A stretch of 64,000 bases of DNA from Bacillota bacterium (GTDB taxonomy: Bacteria; Bacillota; Clostridia; Acetivibrionales; DSM-27016). Positions 1 through 8,660 of the stretch are shown piece after piece (position 1 is the stretch's first letter; each line of letters starts with the position of its first letter). A program made the translations under genes and the position numbers. The stretch lies in the NCBI GenBank assembly GCA_023390115.1, contig JAEWDM010000024.1, forward strand, positions 124,001-188,000, in the 5' to 3' direction. A model generated the notes under the pieces. It worked only from the letters and a program-made list of their open reading frames with translations. It was not told where the DNA came from and searched no databases.

Positions 1-87
1 AAAATGAAAAAATAAAGTCTCCACTTTGCCACCACTCTTTTGCGATGTGATAACCTAACTTCACAACAAGCAAAGGAGGGAAGAAAA

Positions 88-816
88 ATGGAATCCATTA
101 TTAAGATTTCAGATTTGCGTAAAGCCTACGGTGACCTGCATGTCCTTAACGGCATTGACCTGTCCATTATCAAAGGAGAGGTATTCGGCTTGCTGGGAGC
201 CAATGGTGCGGGAAAAAGCACCATGATTGAATGTATCTTAGGTACCAGAAAAGCAGATGGAGGAAATGTTTCTATTTTAGGAATGAGTCCTCAAAGAGAA
301 CGCAAAAAACTATTTGAACAAGTAGGCGTACAATTTCAGGAAGCGAACTACCCCGATAAAATCCGGGTGGACGAGCTTTGTCAGGAAACGAGCTGCCTGT
401 ACAGAAATCCTGCCAGCTACAGGGAATTGTTGAGCCGGTTCGGGCTTGCAGACAAGGAAAAGAGCTTCGTCAGTGAGTTGTCAGGAGGTCAAAAACAAAG
501 GCTGTTCATCATTCTTGCACTCATTCCAAATCCGCAGGTGGTGTTCTTGGACGAGCTGACCACCGGTCTTGACACGAAAGCGAGAAGAAGTGTCTGGAAA
601 AGCTTAAAAGAGCTGAAAGAAAAGGGATTGACGATCCTGTTAACCTCTCATTTTATGGACGAGGTAGAGGAACTTTGCGACAGAATTGGAATTTTGAAAG
701 ACGGGCAGTTTCTCTTCTGCGGTACGGTACCGGAGGCAATTGCAAAAAGTCCATATGAAAAGCTGGAAGAAGCATACCTGTGGTTTACGGGAGAGGAGGT
801 CGATGAGAATGAATAA
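88..816 (+). CDS. ABC-2 type exporter, ATP-binding subunit
   Basis: This is the ATPase of a small two-gene ABC exporter, which powers efflux or drug/bacteriocin resistance from the cytoplasmic face of the membrane. The Walker A motif GANGAGKST is near residue 40, the signature LSGGQKQR is near 140, and Walker B VVFLDE follows. The ATG at 88 is preferred over an upstream in-frame ATG at 40 because AAGGAGGG (73-80) sits just ahead of it. The stop overlaps the start of the permease gene, so the pair is translationally coupled. The substrate cannot be read from the sequence. Confidence 0.93.
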   Translation: MESIIKISDLRKAYGDLHVLNGIDLSIIKGEVFGLLGANGAGKSTMIECILGTRKADGGNVSILGMSPQRERKKLFEQVGVQFQEANYPDKIRVDELCQETSCLYRNPASYRELLSRFGLADKEKSFVSELSGGQKQRLFIILALIPNPQVVFLDELTTGLDTKARRSVWKSLKELKEKGLTILLTSHFMDEVEELCDRIGILKDGQFLFCGTVPEAIAKSPYEKLEEAYLWFTGEEVDENE

Positions 817-1552
817 GTTTTTCACTACGCTGAGAACGCAGATGAAATTGTCTTTTCGTGGAATGGATATGATTATTTTTGCCATTTGTATGCCGGTTGT
901 TATGGTGGTACTGCTTGGCATTATTTATGGAAACAAACCCGCATATGACAGTGCAGACTACAGCTTTCTTGAACAGTCCTTCGGTGCAATTTCAACCATT
1001 GCAATTTGTGCAGGAGGCGTTATGGGGCTACCGCTTGTGATTTCGGATTATCGCCAAAAGAAGATTTTAAAGCGGTTTCAGGTAACACCATCAAGCCCGT
1101 CTCTACTGCTGGCAGTGCAGATAGCAATCTACTCTATATATTCGTTTATTGCACTTGTGCTGGTCTATCTGGTTGCTGCCCTATTTTTCGGAGTCCGGCT
1201 GCAAGGTGATTTACTGCCGTTTTTAGGTTCCTTTGTCCTCGTGATGTTTTCCATGTTCAGCATTGGAATGCTGGTCGGCGGACTTTCTCCGAACATGAAA
1301 ACCGCAAGCATCCTTGCAAGTGTACTTTACTTTCCCATGCTGATTTTCTCCGGAGCAACATTACCTTATGAGGTTATGCCTGCATCGTTACAGGGAATTG
1401 CGGATGTTATGCCTTTAACACAGGGAATCAAACTTTTGAAAGCCACCTCACTTGGATTGCCTGTTGAGGGTGTGTTTTTCCCTCTTGTAGTTATGGCAAT
1501 CATTGCGATAGTTTGCGGTGGTATTTCCATCCGGTTTTTTAAATGGGAGTAA
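809..1552 (+). CDS. ABC-2 type exporter, permease subunit
   Basis: This is an integral membrane partner of the preceding ATPase with about six hydrophobic segments. It has the ABC-2 family arrangement of one N-terminal helix, a short extracellular stretch, then five packed helices, including a region around FSGATLPYEVMP typical of these permeases. The start is taken at ATG 809, eight bases after GGAGGT (795-800). An in-frame ATG at 803 is too close to that site. The start overlaps the upstream stop codon. It is probably a multidrug or peptide exporter. Confidence 0.9.
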   Translation: MNKFFTTLRTQMKLSFRGMDMIIFAICMPVVMVVLLGIIYGNKPAYDSADYSFLEQSFGAISTIAICAGGVMGLPLVISDYRQKKILKRFQVTPSSPSLLLAVQIAIYSIYSFIALVLVYLVAALFFGVRLQGDLLPFLGSFVLVMFSMFSIGMLVGGLSPNMKTASILASVLYFPMLIFSGATLPYEVMPASLQGIADVMPLTQGIKLLKATSLGLPVEGVFFPLVVMAIIAIVCGGISIRFFKWE

Positions 1553-1599
1553 CCTAAGCGAGTTCAAATCACAAGTTGAGGCTTTCAGCTTTATTTTAT

Positions 1600-1640
1600 A
1601 CCCGCCATATAAAAAAACGGCGCTTTGGCGGGTCATTCTT
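1600..1640 (+). terminator. Terminator-like hairpin after the exporter
   Basis: ACCCGCC (1600-1606) pairs with GGCGGGT (1627-1633), followed by a T-rich stretch. It lies 48 bases after the permease stop and probably ends the exporter operon. Confidence 0.5.
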
Positions 1641-1660
1641 TATGCCTGAATATCTAAAGC

Positions 1661-1691
1661 ATCCCTCCAAACCCGTGAAGTTTGGGGGGAT
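1661..1691. repeat. Long hairpin
   Basis: ATCCCTCCAAAC pairs with GTTTGGGGGGAT around the loop CCGTGAA, with one G-T type mismatch. No T tract follows, so it is not an obvious terminator. It resembles the hairpins that border IS200/IS605-type elements, but no transposase of that family is present. Confidence 0.45.
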
Positions 1692-1871
1692 TGCTTATGT
1701 GTTGGTCAATAAAGACCACGCCGCTGCGCATTTGCTGCAGCGACATTAGGCTATCTTCATAACAGATGCTTACATAGGTGATTTCTTAAAAAAAGCCTAT
1801 GTTGTCCAGCGGATAGCTATGCCCATCAACACGAACCAGTAGTACGGGTTAAACATGAAATAACATATAAA

Positions 1872-1915
1872 AGCGTACCAACGGACGGTCATGTCCATCG
1901 GTATGCTCTTTTTTT
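1872..1915 (+). terminator. Strong intrinsic terminator
   Basis: AGCGTACCAACGGAC pairs with GTCCATCGGTATGCT around a short loop and runs straight into seven or more T residues. The transcript it ends is unclear because no intact gene lies just upstream on the + strand. It may be left over from a deleted gene. Confidence 0.65.
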
Positions 1916-1966
1916 GCTGCACAGAATCATACCCCGATGCCGGTCACCGCCTCTTGTCCTTCGTTT

Positions 1967-2215
1967 TTAATCACATTTTGAAAATTTGGAGGACACGCCA
2001 AGACAATCTGCGGATAGGTCAGAGCTATCCGTCAATACGATAATTCCCCATTGTTTATTGATCCATGCTACATCGGTGCTGGTAAGTCCATCCCAGGTTT
2101 GAAGGATTGCCAATAATTTAGTTTTCATTGCTGGGTCCTGGCACTTATCGTATTCTTTTTCCAGTTCAGCATATTTGCAATGTTTTTTATTTATTTGAAG
2201 TTTCCGTCTACTCAT
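1967..2215 (-). pseudogene. Possible IS630-like transposase N-terminal remnant
   Basis: This 82-residue reading frame begins MSRRKLQINKK and contains KTKLLAILQTWDGLTSTDVAWI. That resembles the first helix-turn-helix of IS630-family transposases, where a basic helix is followed by a G-L-S-x-x-x-V/I-A turn. After about residue 52 the sequence no longer follows the family and the frame ends, so only the N-terminal DNA-binding part would remain. Full-length members exceed 300 residues. An unrelated small protein is possible; the assignment is weak. Confidence 0.35.
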
Positions 2216-2573
2216 AATATCAGAACCTTTCTAGGTTTATTGATATTATGATACTTCACCCAGTAACTTGTTTTATACCAGTAAATTGTGGCATTTGGAT
2301 AGATTGTTACCTAAACTATATAGGAGTAATTCCGGGCGTTTCCTATACCAATTCATAGCAATACCGGAATGTATTTCTTAAATATCTCTACTCGCCTTAA
2401 TATAAATGCTGAAATGGCATTTTTTAAAAAATCCTTAAAAAAGGATTTTGGCAGGAGATGGATTCATGCTTTTGCCGTACTTAAGTGGAAGTTATGTCCT
2501 TTCTTTATATGAAAAGTATGGTATTATGGAATTTGAAATCGATTTATATAATATTTTACAGGAGAAAACAAGA
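2216..2573. other. AT-rich intergenic region
   Basis: No gene is supported. It contains a small hairpin at 2427-2449 (AAAATCC/GGATTTT). The in-frame upstream extension of the next gene has no ribosome site and is treated as leader. Confidence 0.45.
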
Positions 2574-3629
2574 ATGTACGATGTAATAATTATAGGAGCG
2601 GGTCCAACCGGCTGTTCCGCCGTTCGGGAATTGGCCTGTTCAGGTTATCATGTGTTATTGGTTGAAAAATTTAAAATGCCCAGAGAGAAATCCTGTTCAG
2701 GTGTCCTTATAAAAAAGTCTATGGATTTAGTCCGGCAATACTTTGGCGAAGATGTACCCGAATACACCACGTGCAGGCCGACAGATAACCGGGGCATGAT
2801 TTTTACCAATGACCAAGGCCAGGAGTATCACTTTGAACAGAAAGGTCTAAATATATGGCGCAGTTCCTTTGACTATTGGCTGGCGGCCAAAGCGGCTGAA
2901 GCCGGGGCCGAGCTGCGTGACGGAACCGTTGTTCTGTCGTGTGAGGAACAGGAGGATTGTGTCCTTGTATATCTCAGAGACACCTCCTTATATTGCGAAA
3001 AAGCAAAATTAGTCATTGTGTGTGATGGCGTGATAGGTTCTGTAAAACGAAAGCTTATCGGTGTTCCCCAGAGTTACATAATGACTTATCAGACTTTCAA
3101 TAAGGGGTCCGTAGATTTAGACTATCATTATTTTTATGCCTATTTGCAGCCCTGGCTTTCGGAATACGATGCGTGGTTCAATGTAAAGGACGACTATCTT
3201 ATTTTTGGTGTGTCCGTTAAGAATACAAGCAATCTGGAACACTATTATTCCCAATTCATTGCCTATATGGAAAAACATCACAACGCCAAAATTGAGAAGC
3301 AGGAAAAAATCGAAAAATGGCTCATGCCGCGCGTTATGCCAGGATGTCCCATAGAATACGGAATTGGTAAAGTGCTGCTTGCGGGTGAAACCGCGGGGTT
3401 TCTGAATCCTATGGGCGAAGGCATCTCGGCGGGGATGGAAAGCGGGCATGCGGCTGCAAAGGCAATTAAGCAAATAGATTTGAACTGCGGTTTGGACATG
3501 GAAACAGTGTATTCCGCATATAAAAATAATACTGCCGCATTGCGAATTTACATGCAGCGGCAATGGGATTTTGTCGCAGGTATGGCAAGTACCTTCGGCT
3601 ACATGAGATATAAGCAAGGGTTACTTTGA
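2574..3629 (+). CDS. FAD-dependent oxidoreductase, geranylgeranyl-reductase family
   Basis: This is a flavoprotein of about 351 residues. The N-terminal dinucleotide-binding fold VIIIGAGPTGCSA is followed by an acidic strand end, and PREKSCSGVL matches the conserved Cys-Ser-Gly segment of the geranylgeranyl reductase/lycopene-cyclase-like group. A second FAD-contact motif, VLLAGETAGFLNPMGEGIS, is near the C-terminus. The start ATG 2574 follows CAGGAGA (2559-2565) at normal spacing; the upstream in-frame extension has no comparable site. The substrate is unknown: isoprenoid-chain reduction is the family theme, but many clostridial members are uncharacterised. It appears monocistronic. Confidence 0.82.
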   Translation: MYDVIIIGAGPTGCSAVRELACSGYHVLLVEKFKMPREKSCSGVLIKKSMDLVRQYFGEDVPEYTTCRPTDNRGMIFTNDQGQEYHFEQKGLNIWRSSFDYWLAAKAAEAGAELRDGTVVLSCEEQEDCVLVYLRDTSLYCEKAKLVIVCDGVIGSVKRKLIGVPQSYIMTYQTFNKGSVDLDYHYFYAYLQPWLSEYDAWFNVKDDYLIFGVSVKNTSNLEHYYSQFIAYMEKHHNAKIEKQEKIEKWLMPRVMPGCPIEYGIGKVLLAGETAGFLNPMGEGISAGMESGHAAAKAIKQIDLNCGLDMETVYSAYKNNTAALRIYMQRQWDFVAGMASTFGYMRYKQGLL

Positions 3630-3730
3630 AGAAGCCATACGGCGCACAAATACCGTATCGTAACCCGCAGTCAATATGTGAATGATAGGATCTAAGTTCA
3701 TCATATCTTTTCTATTTCTATTATCTTCCT

Positions 3731-5293
3731 TTAACCGTCCGTCGCAAGGTCGGAATACTTTCCCTGATACAAAATCCGGAGTGGATTCTTTGGAGGCCCT
3801 TCAAGAAGTTTACCGTCTAAAGCGGCGAATCTTCCTCCGTGAGCAGGGCAATCCCAAGTTTTTTCCGCAGCGTTAAAATTCAACTCCGTGGTCATGTGGG
3901 TACAGGAAATATCAAGTATTGTTACATTATCATCAAAATCGCGGTAAATGCCTGCTTTCTGGCCATTAAAATTGATGACCCGGCCTTCGCCCTGTTTCAA
4001 ATTCTGTATGCCTTCCGTTTTCTCAAGCTTCGATTTGATAAGCTCTCCGACAGAGCCGAAAACTTCCGAGATCGTTTTACCCATTGAGCTCAAATAATCC
4101 CCGCGCTTTCTGGAGTACAAATTTTCATAACGGCAATTTCCATTCAGGATGAGTTCTGCAATTATATTCCCCGCCAGAGTGCCGTTTGACAACCCCCATT
4201 TTTTAAAGCCCGCTGCAACATAAATATTTGAATTATCTGAAAGCCTGCCGATATAGGGAATCTGATCCGGAGTATCGTAATCCTGCGCCGACCATTTTGC
4301 CAGCAACTCATTGACGCCCGCTATGCGTTCCGCATACTGGATCAGGTTCTCATAGTGCTGCTCCATATTATCTTCACCGCGCGCGGTCGCATGGTTTTCA
4401 CCGACGACGATCAGAATCCGCTTGCCGTTTTCAACATGGGTGCGGATTGAGCGTGTCGGCTTCCCGGAACTGATATAGCTGTCGTCCGGCCAGTCTTTTT
4501 TAGCCTCGACGGCGATTCCATACGATCTTTTGGCATAAAGACGTGTAAAGAATATATTGGGCCCATCATAAATAGGAAATTGTGTAGCCATTACAAGATG
4601 TTTTGCTTTGATCACAAGTTTGTTTTCACAATAGACTGTTTTAATATCTCCATCCTCTACCTTGATTGCTTTGGTGCCGCAGTAGATTTTTGCCCCATTT
4701 GAAACCGCTTCTTCAGCGAGGGCATGTACATATCTGACGGAATGGAACACAGCCTGATGCCTGAAGCCTAGCATCCCAAAGTTATCCGGCGGAAAGTCCG
4801 GCTTTTCTATATATTCCGCATCTATTCCAAGCTCTTTGGCAACATGAAATTCCTTTTTGATTATATCCCGGTCATCTTCAGAGGAAGCAAAGATATACGC
4901 TGTCTTTTCAGCAAGCTGGCAGTCTATTTTACCTCTCTTCACTTGCTTTTTTATGAAATCAAGTGCGCCGGCCTGCGACTCAGCATAGAGTTTTGCAAAA
5001 TCTGTTCCATACTTGGCAGCGATTTTACTGTATATGATGTCGTGCTGAAGGGTAATCTTTCCGGTTGTGTTGCCCGTGGTGCCGTCGCACAGTCCGCCGG
5101 CCTCGATAAGGACCGGTTTTGCCCCTTTCAGCGCAAGGCAATAGGCGCAGGTGATTCCCGTGATACCGCCGCCGATAATCAGGACTTCAGTTTCAAGGCT
5201 TTTATCAAGCCGTGAGTAACGCTCTTTTTTTGAAGTTTTATTCCAATAAGATACAGTATCATTATTCAATTTTTTCACGCTCCTTCCAATCAT
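3731..5293 (-). CDS. FAD-dependent oxidoreductase with C-terminal Rieske [2Fe-2S] domain
   Basis: The N-terminal two-thirds is a DAO-type flavoprotein (VLIIGGGITGITCAY near residue 37; VAAGFKKWGLSNG in the second FAD motif). The last hundred residues form a Rieske domain whose ligands are C-T-H and C-P-A-H-G. This fusion is a recognised family in Firmicutes; it probably transfers electrons from an amine or aldehyde substrate through flavin to the cluster. The outer ATG at 5293 lacks a well-spaced ribosome site, but GGAAGGAG lies just inside the frame, ten bases before a TTG at 5269, so translation may begin there. The final few residues converge on the upstream gene without overlap. Confidence 0.85.
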   Translation of the reverse strand: MIGRSVKKLNNDTVSYWNKTSKKERYSRLDKSLETEVLIIGGGITGITCAYCLALKGAKPVLIEAGGLCDGTTGNTTGKITLQHDIIYSKIAAKYGTDFAKLYAESQAGALDFIKKQVKRGKIDCQLAEKTAYIFASSEDDRDIIKKEFHVAKELGIDAEYIEKPDFPPDNFGMLGFRHQAVFHSVRYVHALAEEAVSNGAKIYCGTKAIKVEDGDIKTVYCENKLVIKAKHLVMATQFPIYDGPNIFFTRLYAKRSYGIAVEAKKDWPDDSYISSGKPTRSIRTHVENGKRILIVVGENHATARGEDNMEQHYENLIQYAERIAGVNELLAKWSAQDYDTPDQIPYIGRLSDNSNIYVAAGFKKWGLSNGTLAGNIIAELILNGNCRYENLYSRKRGDYLSSMGKTISEVFGSVGELIKSKLEKTEGIQNLKQGEGRVINFNGQKAGIYRDFDDNVTILDISCTHMTTELNFNAAEKTWDCPAHGGRFAALDGKLLEGPPKNPLRILYQGKYSDLATDG

Positions 5294-5472
5294 TCTTATA
5301 TATTATGCTCCGGTATCGCCAGAAAAATGTAAAACCTTCGCTGCTTTTAAATAGTACTTCACCCGCATGGCCGGCTTATCATGATCTGTCAATCTAATTC
5401 CAAGGAACGCCTTACAAATTAGAACATATAATATAGTAATGAAATATAGTTTTTTGGAAGGCAGTGATATAT

Positions 5473-6219
5473 ATGCCCTTATGTCCTGCATGGGCATATC
5501 CGTATACTATCAAATCCGGGGATTCTTTGTGGCTGATCGCACAGCGTTTTCATACGACTATTCAGGAAATCGCATCTGCAAATTCCGGACTTGACGTTAA
5601 CAATCTGTACATCGGGCAGATGATCTGCATTCCCCAGAGATACGGTCAGACGCCCGCGCAGTCTATGACTATGGGCATCAGCAAGGCGGAACAGACACTG
5701 AGCAATCACATGCGGCTGCTGTGGGAACAGCATGTCTATTGGACGAGGATGGTCATACTCAGTATAGCTTTTGGGTTGCCGGATACGGAGTTTGTCACTA
5801 ATCGTCTTCTGCGCAACCCCAAAGACTTTGAAACGGCGCTGAGGACATTTTACGGGGAAAACATTGCCGCAAAATTTGCCGGGCTGTTTACAAGTCACCT
5901 TACTATTGCCGCCGAACTTGTCAAAGCGGCAAAGGCAAACTATACTGCCGCGGCTGCTGATGCTGAAAAACGATGGTATGCAAATGCGGATCAGATAGCG
6001 GCTTTCCTTGGAAGTATCAACCCATATTGGTCGGCGCAGGATTGGCAGAAAATGCTGTATGACCATCTTGCAATGACAAAAGCCGAAGCCGTTGATATAC
6101 TGACCCAAAAGTATTCGGACAGTATAAGCATGTTTGAAATTATTGAGCGGGAAGCACTGGCGATGGCTGACATGATGACACAGGGTATTGTAAAACAGTT
6201 TCCTCAATACTTCAGGTAG
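5473..6219 (+). CDS. LysM-domain protein with conserved helical C-terminal domain
   Basis: A single LysM repeat occupies residues 8-55 (YTIKSGDSLWLIAQRF to IGQMICIP) and should bind peptidoglycan or spore cortex. The remaining 170 residues are helical and match a small Firmicutes family of unknown role that is sometimes mislabelled acetylglutamate kinase (NHMRLLWEQHVYWTR, AEKRWYANADQIAAFLG, MTQGIVKQF). No typical signal peptide is visible, so export or a mother-cell/spore location is unresolved. ATG 5473 is used, 11 bases after GGAAGG; a GTG at 5464 is also in frame but too close to it. Confidence 0.78.
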   Translation: MPLCPAWAYPYTIKSGDSLWLIAQRFHTTIQEIASANSGLDVNNLYIGQMICIPQRYGQTPAQSMTMGISKAEQTLSNHMRLLWEQHVYWTRMVILSIAFGLPDTEFVTNRLLRNPKDFETALRTFYGENIAAKFAGLFTSHLTIAAELVKAAKANYTAAAADAEKRWYANADQIAAFLGSINPYWSAQDWQKMLYDHLAMTKAEAVDILTQKYSDSISMFEIIEREALAMADMMTQGIVKQFPQYFR

Positions 6220-6250
6220 GAAGCTTTCTTAAAATGGGGGACACAAAATG

Positions 6251-6355
6251 GGGGACATTTCTCAACTATTTTAACAGGAAATATGCATTTCAAGGGGTCT
6301 CTAAGTATAAGTAAGAATTTTAGAACATCCTGTTAATTTATTGAGGAATGTCCCC
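6251..6355. repeat. Inverted-repeat-bounded miniature repeat, copy A
   Basis: A 105-bp unit is bounded by GGGGACATTTCTCAA and its near-perfect inverse TTGAGGAATGTCCCC. Further inward pairing (TTTTAACAGGA with TCCTGTTAATTT) would fold the whole unit into a long hairpin. A diverged second copy lies at 13014-13128. The ends resemble the GGGGACATTC palindromes associated with REP-type (Y1/IS200-like) transposases, but no transposase is in the window. Confidence 0.65.
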
Positions 6356-6494
6356 ATCTTTTTATTATTATCCAATATGATGCGAACTTTTTTCATGATC
6401 TCAGATATTTTATGTTGCCATTTCAATTGTCATCATTTACAATAAAATTGTAATCATTATAATTTTAAGTCTTAAGGTGATTTGTTTTTAATAT

Positions 6495-6911
6495 ATGGAT
6501 AGAGTTAATAATAAAATGAAGTATTTATATGAATTTATAGTCAACGGGCTTAATCAGCGTAACCTTAGGCTTTCTCGCCGCAGATTGAAGGTTTTGGAAT
6601 ATCTGTGTCAAAATCAGTGTTACCCAAAAGACGATCAAATCTATGTTACACTAAAATTTGTAAACCTTCTTGATATGGATACGGTATGGAAACCTGTTTC
6701 TGGAAATGAAAACTTATTTGAGGGATGTGACCGCGTTACGGGAGAACTGAAATGGACAGGAACGCGGGTCGATCTTATATTCGGTTCCAATTCCCAGTTG
6801 CGTGCGATTGCAGAGGTGTATGCCTGCAATGACTCGCAGGATAAGTTTGCGCTTGACTTCGTTTGTGCCTGGAACAAGGTAATGAATGCCGACCGTTTTG
6901 ATATTGCTTAA
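6495..6911 (+). pseudogene. Fur-family N-terminus fused to KatG C-terminus (deletion relic)
   Basis: The frame of 138 residues joins two recognisable but unrelated pieces. Residues 1 to about 52 resemble the winged-helix start of Fur/PerR regulators (LNQRNLRLSRRRLKVLEYL, then YPKDDQIY). From about residue 54 the sequence is the extreme C-terminus of catalase-peroxidase KatG (FVNLLDMDTVWKPV, TGTRVDLIFGSNSQLRA, ending VMNADRFDIA). The junction is near 6651-6660. A deletion removing the rest of a perR-type gene and most of an adjacent katG explains this best. Neither activity can survive: the metal-sensing half of Fur and the haem domain of KatG are missing. The frame remains open, so the fusion may still be translated. 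Confidence 0.75.
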
Positions 6912-6952
6912 GTTTCAATATCACCGGCAGTCACGACCAAATAATCGTTCTG

Positions 6953-6994
6953 TAATCGGATGGAGGATGGCTGGAGCCATCCTCCATCCGATTA
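6953..6994. repeat. Perfect 20-bp inverted repeat
   Basis: Arms TAATCGGATGGAGGATGGCT and its exact complement are separated only by GG. It begins 42 bases after the Fur/KatG relic and ends 26 bases before the DUF4491 start. No T tract follows, so it is not a classical terminator, although it would form a very stable RNA hairpin. Confidence 0.7.
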
Positions 6995-7019
6995 TAATTA
7001 TCAAAAGGAAGGTGTATAT

Positions 7020-7307
7020 ATGAATTTTTCCGGCGTAACCATTGGCGTCATAGCCTTTTTATGTATAGGGATATTTCATCCCATTGTAATCAAAAGTCAA
7101 TACTATTTCACACATAAAATATGGCCGGTATTTTTAATTTGCGGAATGCTTTGCGTCGCCATCTCCTTGATTGTCAATCATGATATTATGTCAGCGGGTT
7201 TAGCCATCATTGGCTTTTCATCGCTATGGTCCATACATGAATTAAAGGAGCAGAAAAAGCGGGTGGAAAAAGGCTGGTTCCCCAAAAACCCTAAACATTA
7301 TCTGTAA
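7020..7307 (+). CDS. DUF4491 family membrane protein
   Basis: This is a small integral membrane protein of 95 residues with three hydrophobic helices and the family hallmarks IGIFHPIVIKSQYYF near the N-terminus and KRVEKGWFPKNPK at the C-terminus. The start ATG 7020 follows AAGGAAGG; a longer upstream frame passes through a hairpin and is not credible. The function of the family is unknown. It sits just ahead of another small membrane protein and may share its transcript. Confidence 0.85.
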   Translation: MNFSGVTIGVIAFLCIGIFHPIVIKSQYYFTHKIWPVFLICGMLCVAISLIVNHDIMSAGLAIIGFSSLWSIHELKEQKKRVEKGWFPKNPKHYL

Positions 7308-7333
7308 TTGCATGAGATGGAGGATATATAATT

Positions 7334-7750
7334 TTGCTTAATTCGATTAAAAAATATCTATTGATTTTCTCTGGGTCACTCTCTTTGGTTCTTGGGATAA
7401 TCGGTATCTTTATACCGGTGCTTCCAACAACTCCGTTTCTCCTGCTGGCTTCTTTTTGTTATCTTAAAAGTTCAAAGCGGCTGTATCAATGGCTCATAAG
7501 CCATAAGGTTTTCGGCGGTTATATCTATTGCTATATTACTTACAAGGCCGTATTGAAAAGTACAAAAATTATCTCTATTGCTTTGTTGTGGAGTTCCCTT
7601 GCCCTGTCGATTACTTTTGTCAATTACCTTCATATAAGAATCTGCCTTGTTGCGGTTGGAATAGGCGTCAGCATCCACCTGTTTATGCTGAAAACCCTTA
7701 AAAAAGAGGACATGAACAGGTTGGGTGACAGATATAAAATCAAAATATGA
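7334..7750 (+). CDS. DUF454 (YbaN-like) inner-membrane protein
   Basis: The protein has 138 residues and matches DUF454: the hallmark GIIGIFIPVLPTTPFLLLAS lies in the first transmembrane hairpin, followed by LYQWLISHKVFG and two further helices. It starts at a TTG (7334) ten bases after GGAGG (7319-7323). No ATG is available near the conserved N-terminus. The cellular role is unknown; E. coli YbaN is the reference member. Confidence 0.85.
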   Translation: MLNSIKKYLLIFSGSLSLVLGIIGIFIPVLPTTPFLLLASFCYLKSSKRLYQWLISHKVFGGYIYCYITYKAVLKSTKIISIALLWSSLALSITFVNYLHIRICLVAVGIGVSIHLFMLKTLKKEDMNRLGDRYKIKI

Positions 7751-7837
7751 CTAATTAGCATTGTGAACTTTATTGTGAGAATAATACAAAATAAGTATCG
7801 GCGCCTATATTCATATGATCTTAAGTTATCTTTCGCA

Positions 7838-7870
7838 AAAAAGCCAATTCCGAAGAAGAATGGGCTTTTG
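7838..7870 (+). terminator. Probable terminator after DUF454
   Basis: AAAAGCCAATTC and GAATGGGCTTTT can pair around a six-base loop. The T run is short (four), so efficiency is uncertain. The rest of 7751-7981 shows no gene I can support. Confidence 0.4.
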
Positions 7871-7981
7871 ACCTTAAATGCTATCAGCACAAATCCGGAC
7901 ATAGATAATCAGATGGACGATTTATTCCAATTCTATAACAACCCCAAGGGAAGTTATGAGGAAGTAACAGCTCTTCATTGG

Positions 7982-8542
7982 CTACCTGAGCAGGGCAGCC
8001 ATGTTATAGATAACTTCCGCCATTTCTTTTACGGGCTTATTCAGACCGTTTTTTAGCCAGTGCTGGATAAGACCAACGCTTCCGTTCACGACAAATATAA
8101 AATAATCCTCTTTTGACTCAAAATCAATATTTGGGACAGTCGAGGGAGATATCAGACACTCTTGATATATTAATGTAAATAACTGTTTTTGAAAAGCAAT
8201 GTCTCCCTGTTCACTCATCAGAACCTGAAGATGCTTACTATTATCAGCCAAATATTGAAGAATCCCCTCAAGAAGCCTCATCATTTCATCTTTTTCCGTT
8301 TTGCCAATAAGCGTAGTAACTGCTTCCTTCAGCCATGAGAGGGTTTCGTCCTCAATGTCGCGAAGGAGGTTATACTGGTCAGTATAATGTGAATAAAAGG
8401 TGGTTCGGTTTATGTCCGCGTTTTCGCACAGTTGTTTTATTGTTATTTTTGAGATCGGTTTTTCCTTCATTAGCTCAATCAAGCTGTCTTGTAATACCAT
8501 CCGGGTATACCGTGTCTTTCTGTCCTGCTTCATTGGTTTCAT
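7982..8542 (-). CDS. TetR/AcrR family transcriptional repressor
   Basis: This is a regulator of 186 residues. The N-terminal helix-turn-helix reads SKITIKQLCENADINRTTFYSHY (about residues 29-51, quoted in part), followed by an all-helical ligand domain. ATG 8542 is chosen because AGGAGGGGG lies ten bases upstream; a longer frame to 8653 has no site. It is divergent from the ABC genes at 8753, and two inverted repeats lie in the intergenic region, so it very likely represses that exporter and itself in response to a ligand. The effector is unknown. Confidence 0.88.
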   Translation of the reverse strand: MKPMKQDRKTRYTRMVLQDSLIELMKEKPISKITIKQLCENADINRTTFYSHYTDQYNLLRDIEDETLSWLKEAVTTLIGKTEKDEMMRLLEGILQYLADNSKHLQVLMSEQGDIAFQKQLFTLIYQECLISPSTVPNIDFESKEDYFIFVVNGSVGLIQHWLKNGLNKPVKEMAEVIYNMAALLR

Positions 8543-8593
8543 AAGCTGGGCTCTCCCCCTCCTGAACGAATTTTTCTGTAATGTTCTGAAATC

Positions 8594-8610
8594 AACATAT
8601 ACAGTATGTT
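8594..8610. promoter_or_regulatory. Candidate TetR operator (distal)
   Basis: AACATA and TATGTT form an inverted repeat with a five-base centre, located between the repressor start and the divergent promoter. Its placement, not experiment, supports this call. Confidence 0.35.
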
Positions 8611-8640
8611 TTGCCGTAAATCCATCGCTTCCAGAGCATC

Positions 8641-8660
8641 TGTTGGTTGCCAAATCAACA
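8641..8660. promoter_or_regulatory. Candidate TetR operator overlapping the -35 box
   Basis: TGTTG and CAACA flank a partly symmetric centre (14 of 20 positions symmetric), directly covering the -35 element of the ABC promoter, which is the expected place for repression. Confidence 0.45.

Larger units (their letters stand above)
1553..1966. other. Hairpin-rich non-coding gap
   Basis: No convincing gene is present. The segment holds a terminator-like stem behind the exporter (1600-1633), a long hairpin at 1661-1691 (12-base arms, seven-base loop), a smaller one at 1703-1718 (TGGTC/GACCA) and a strong terminator at 1872-1915. Such a density of hairpins next to a possible transposase remnant suggests decayed mobile DNA. 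Confidence 0.5.

Noticed and set aside
5479..6207. 242-residue reverse-strand frame under the LysM gene
   Set aside because: It is antisense to a conserved LysM and helical domain, with no domain of its own.
7763..8056. 97-residue + strand frame between DUF454 and the TetR gene
   Set aside because: It has no ribosome site, runs through a hairpin and overlaps the well-supported TetR 3' end; no family resemblance.
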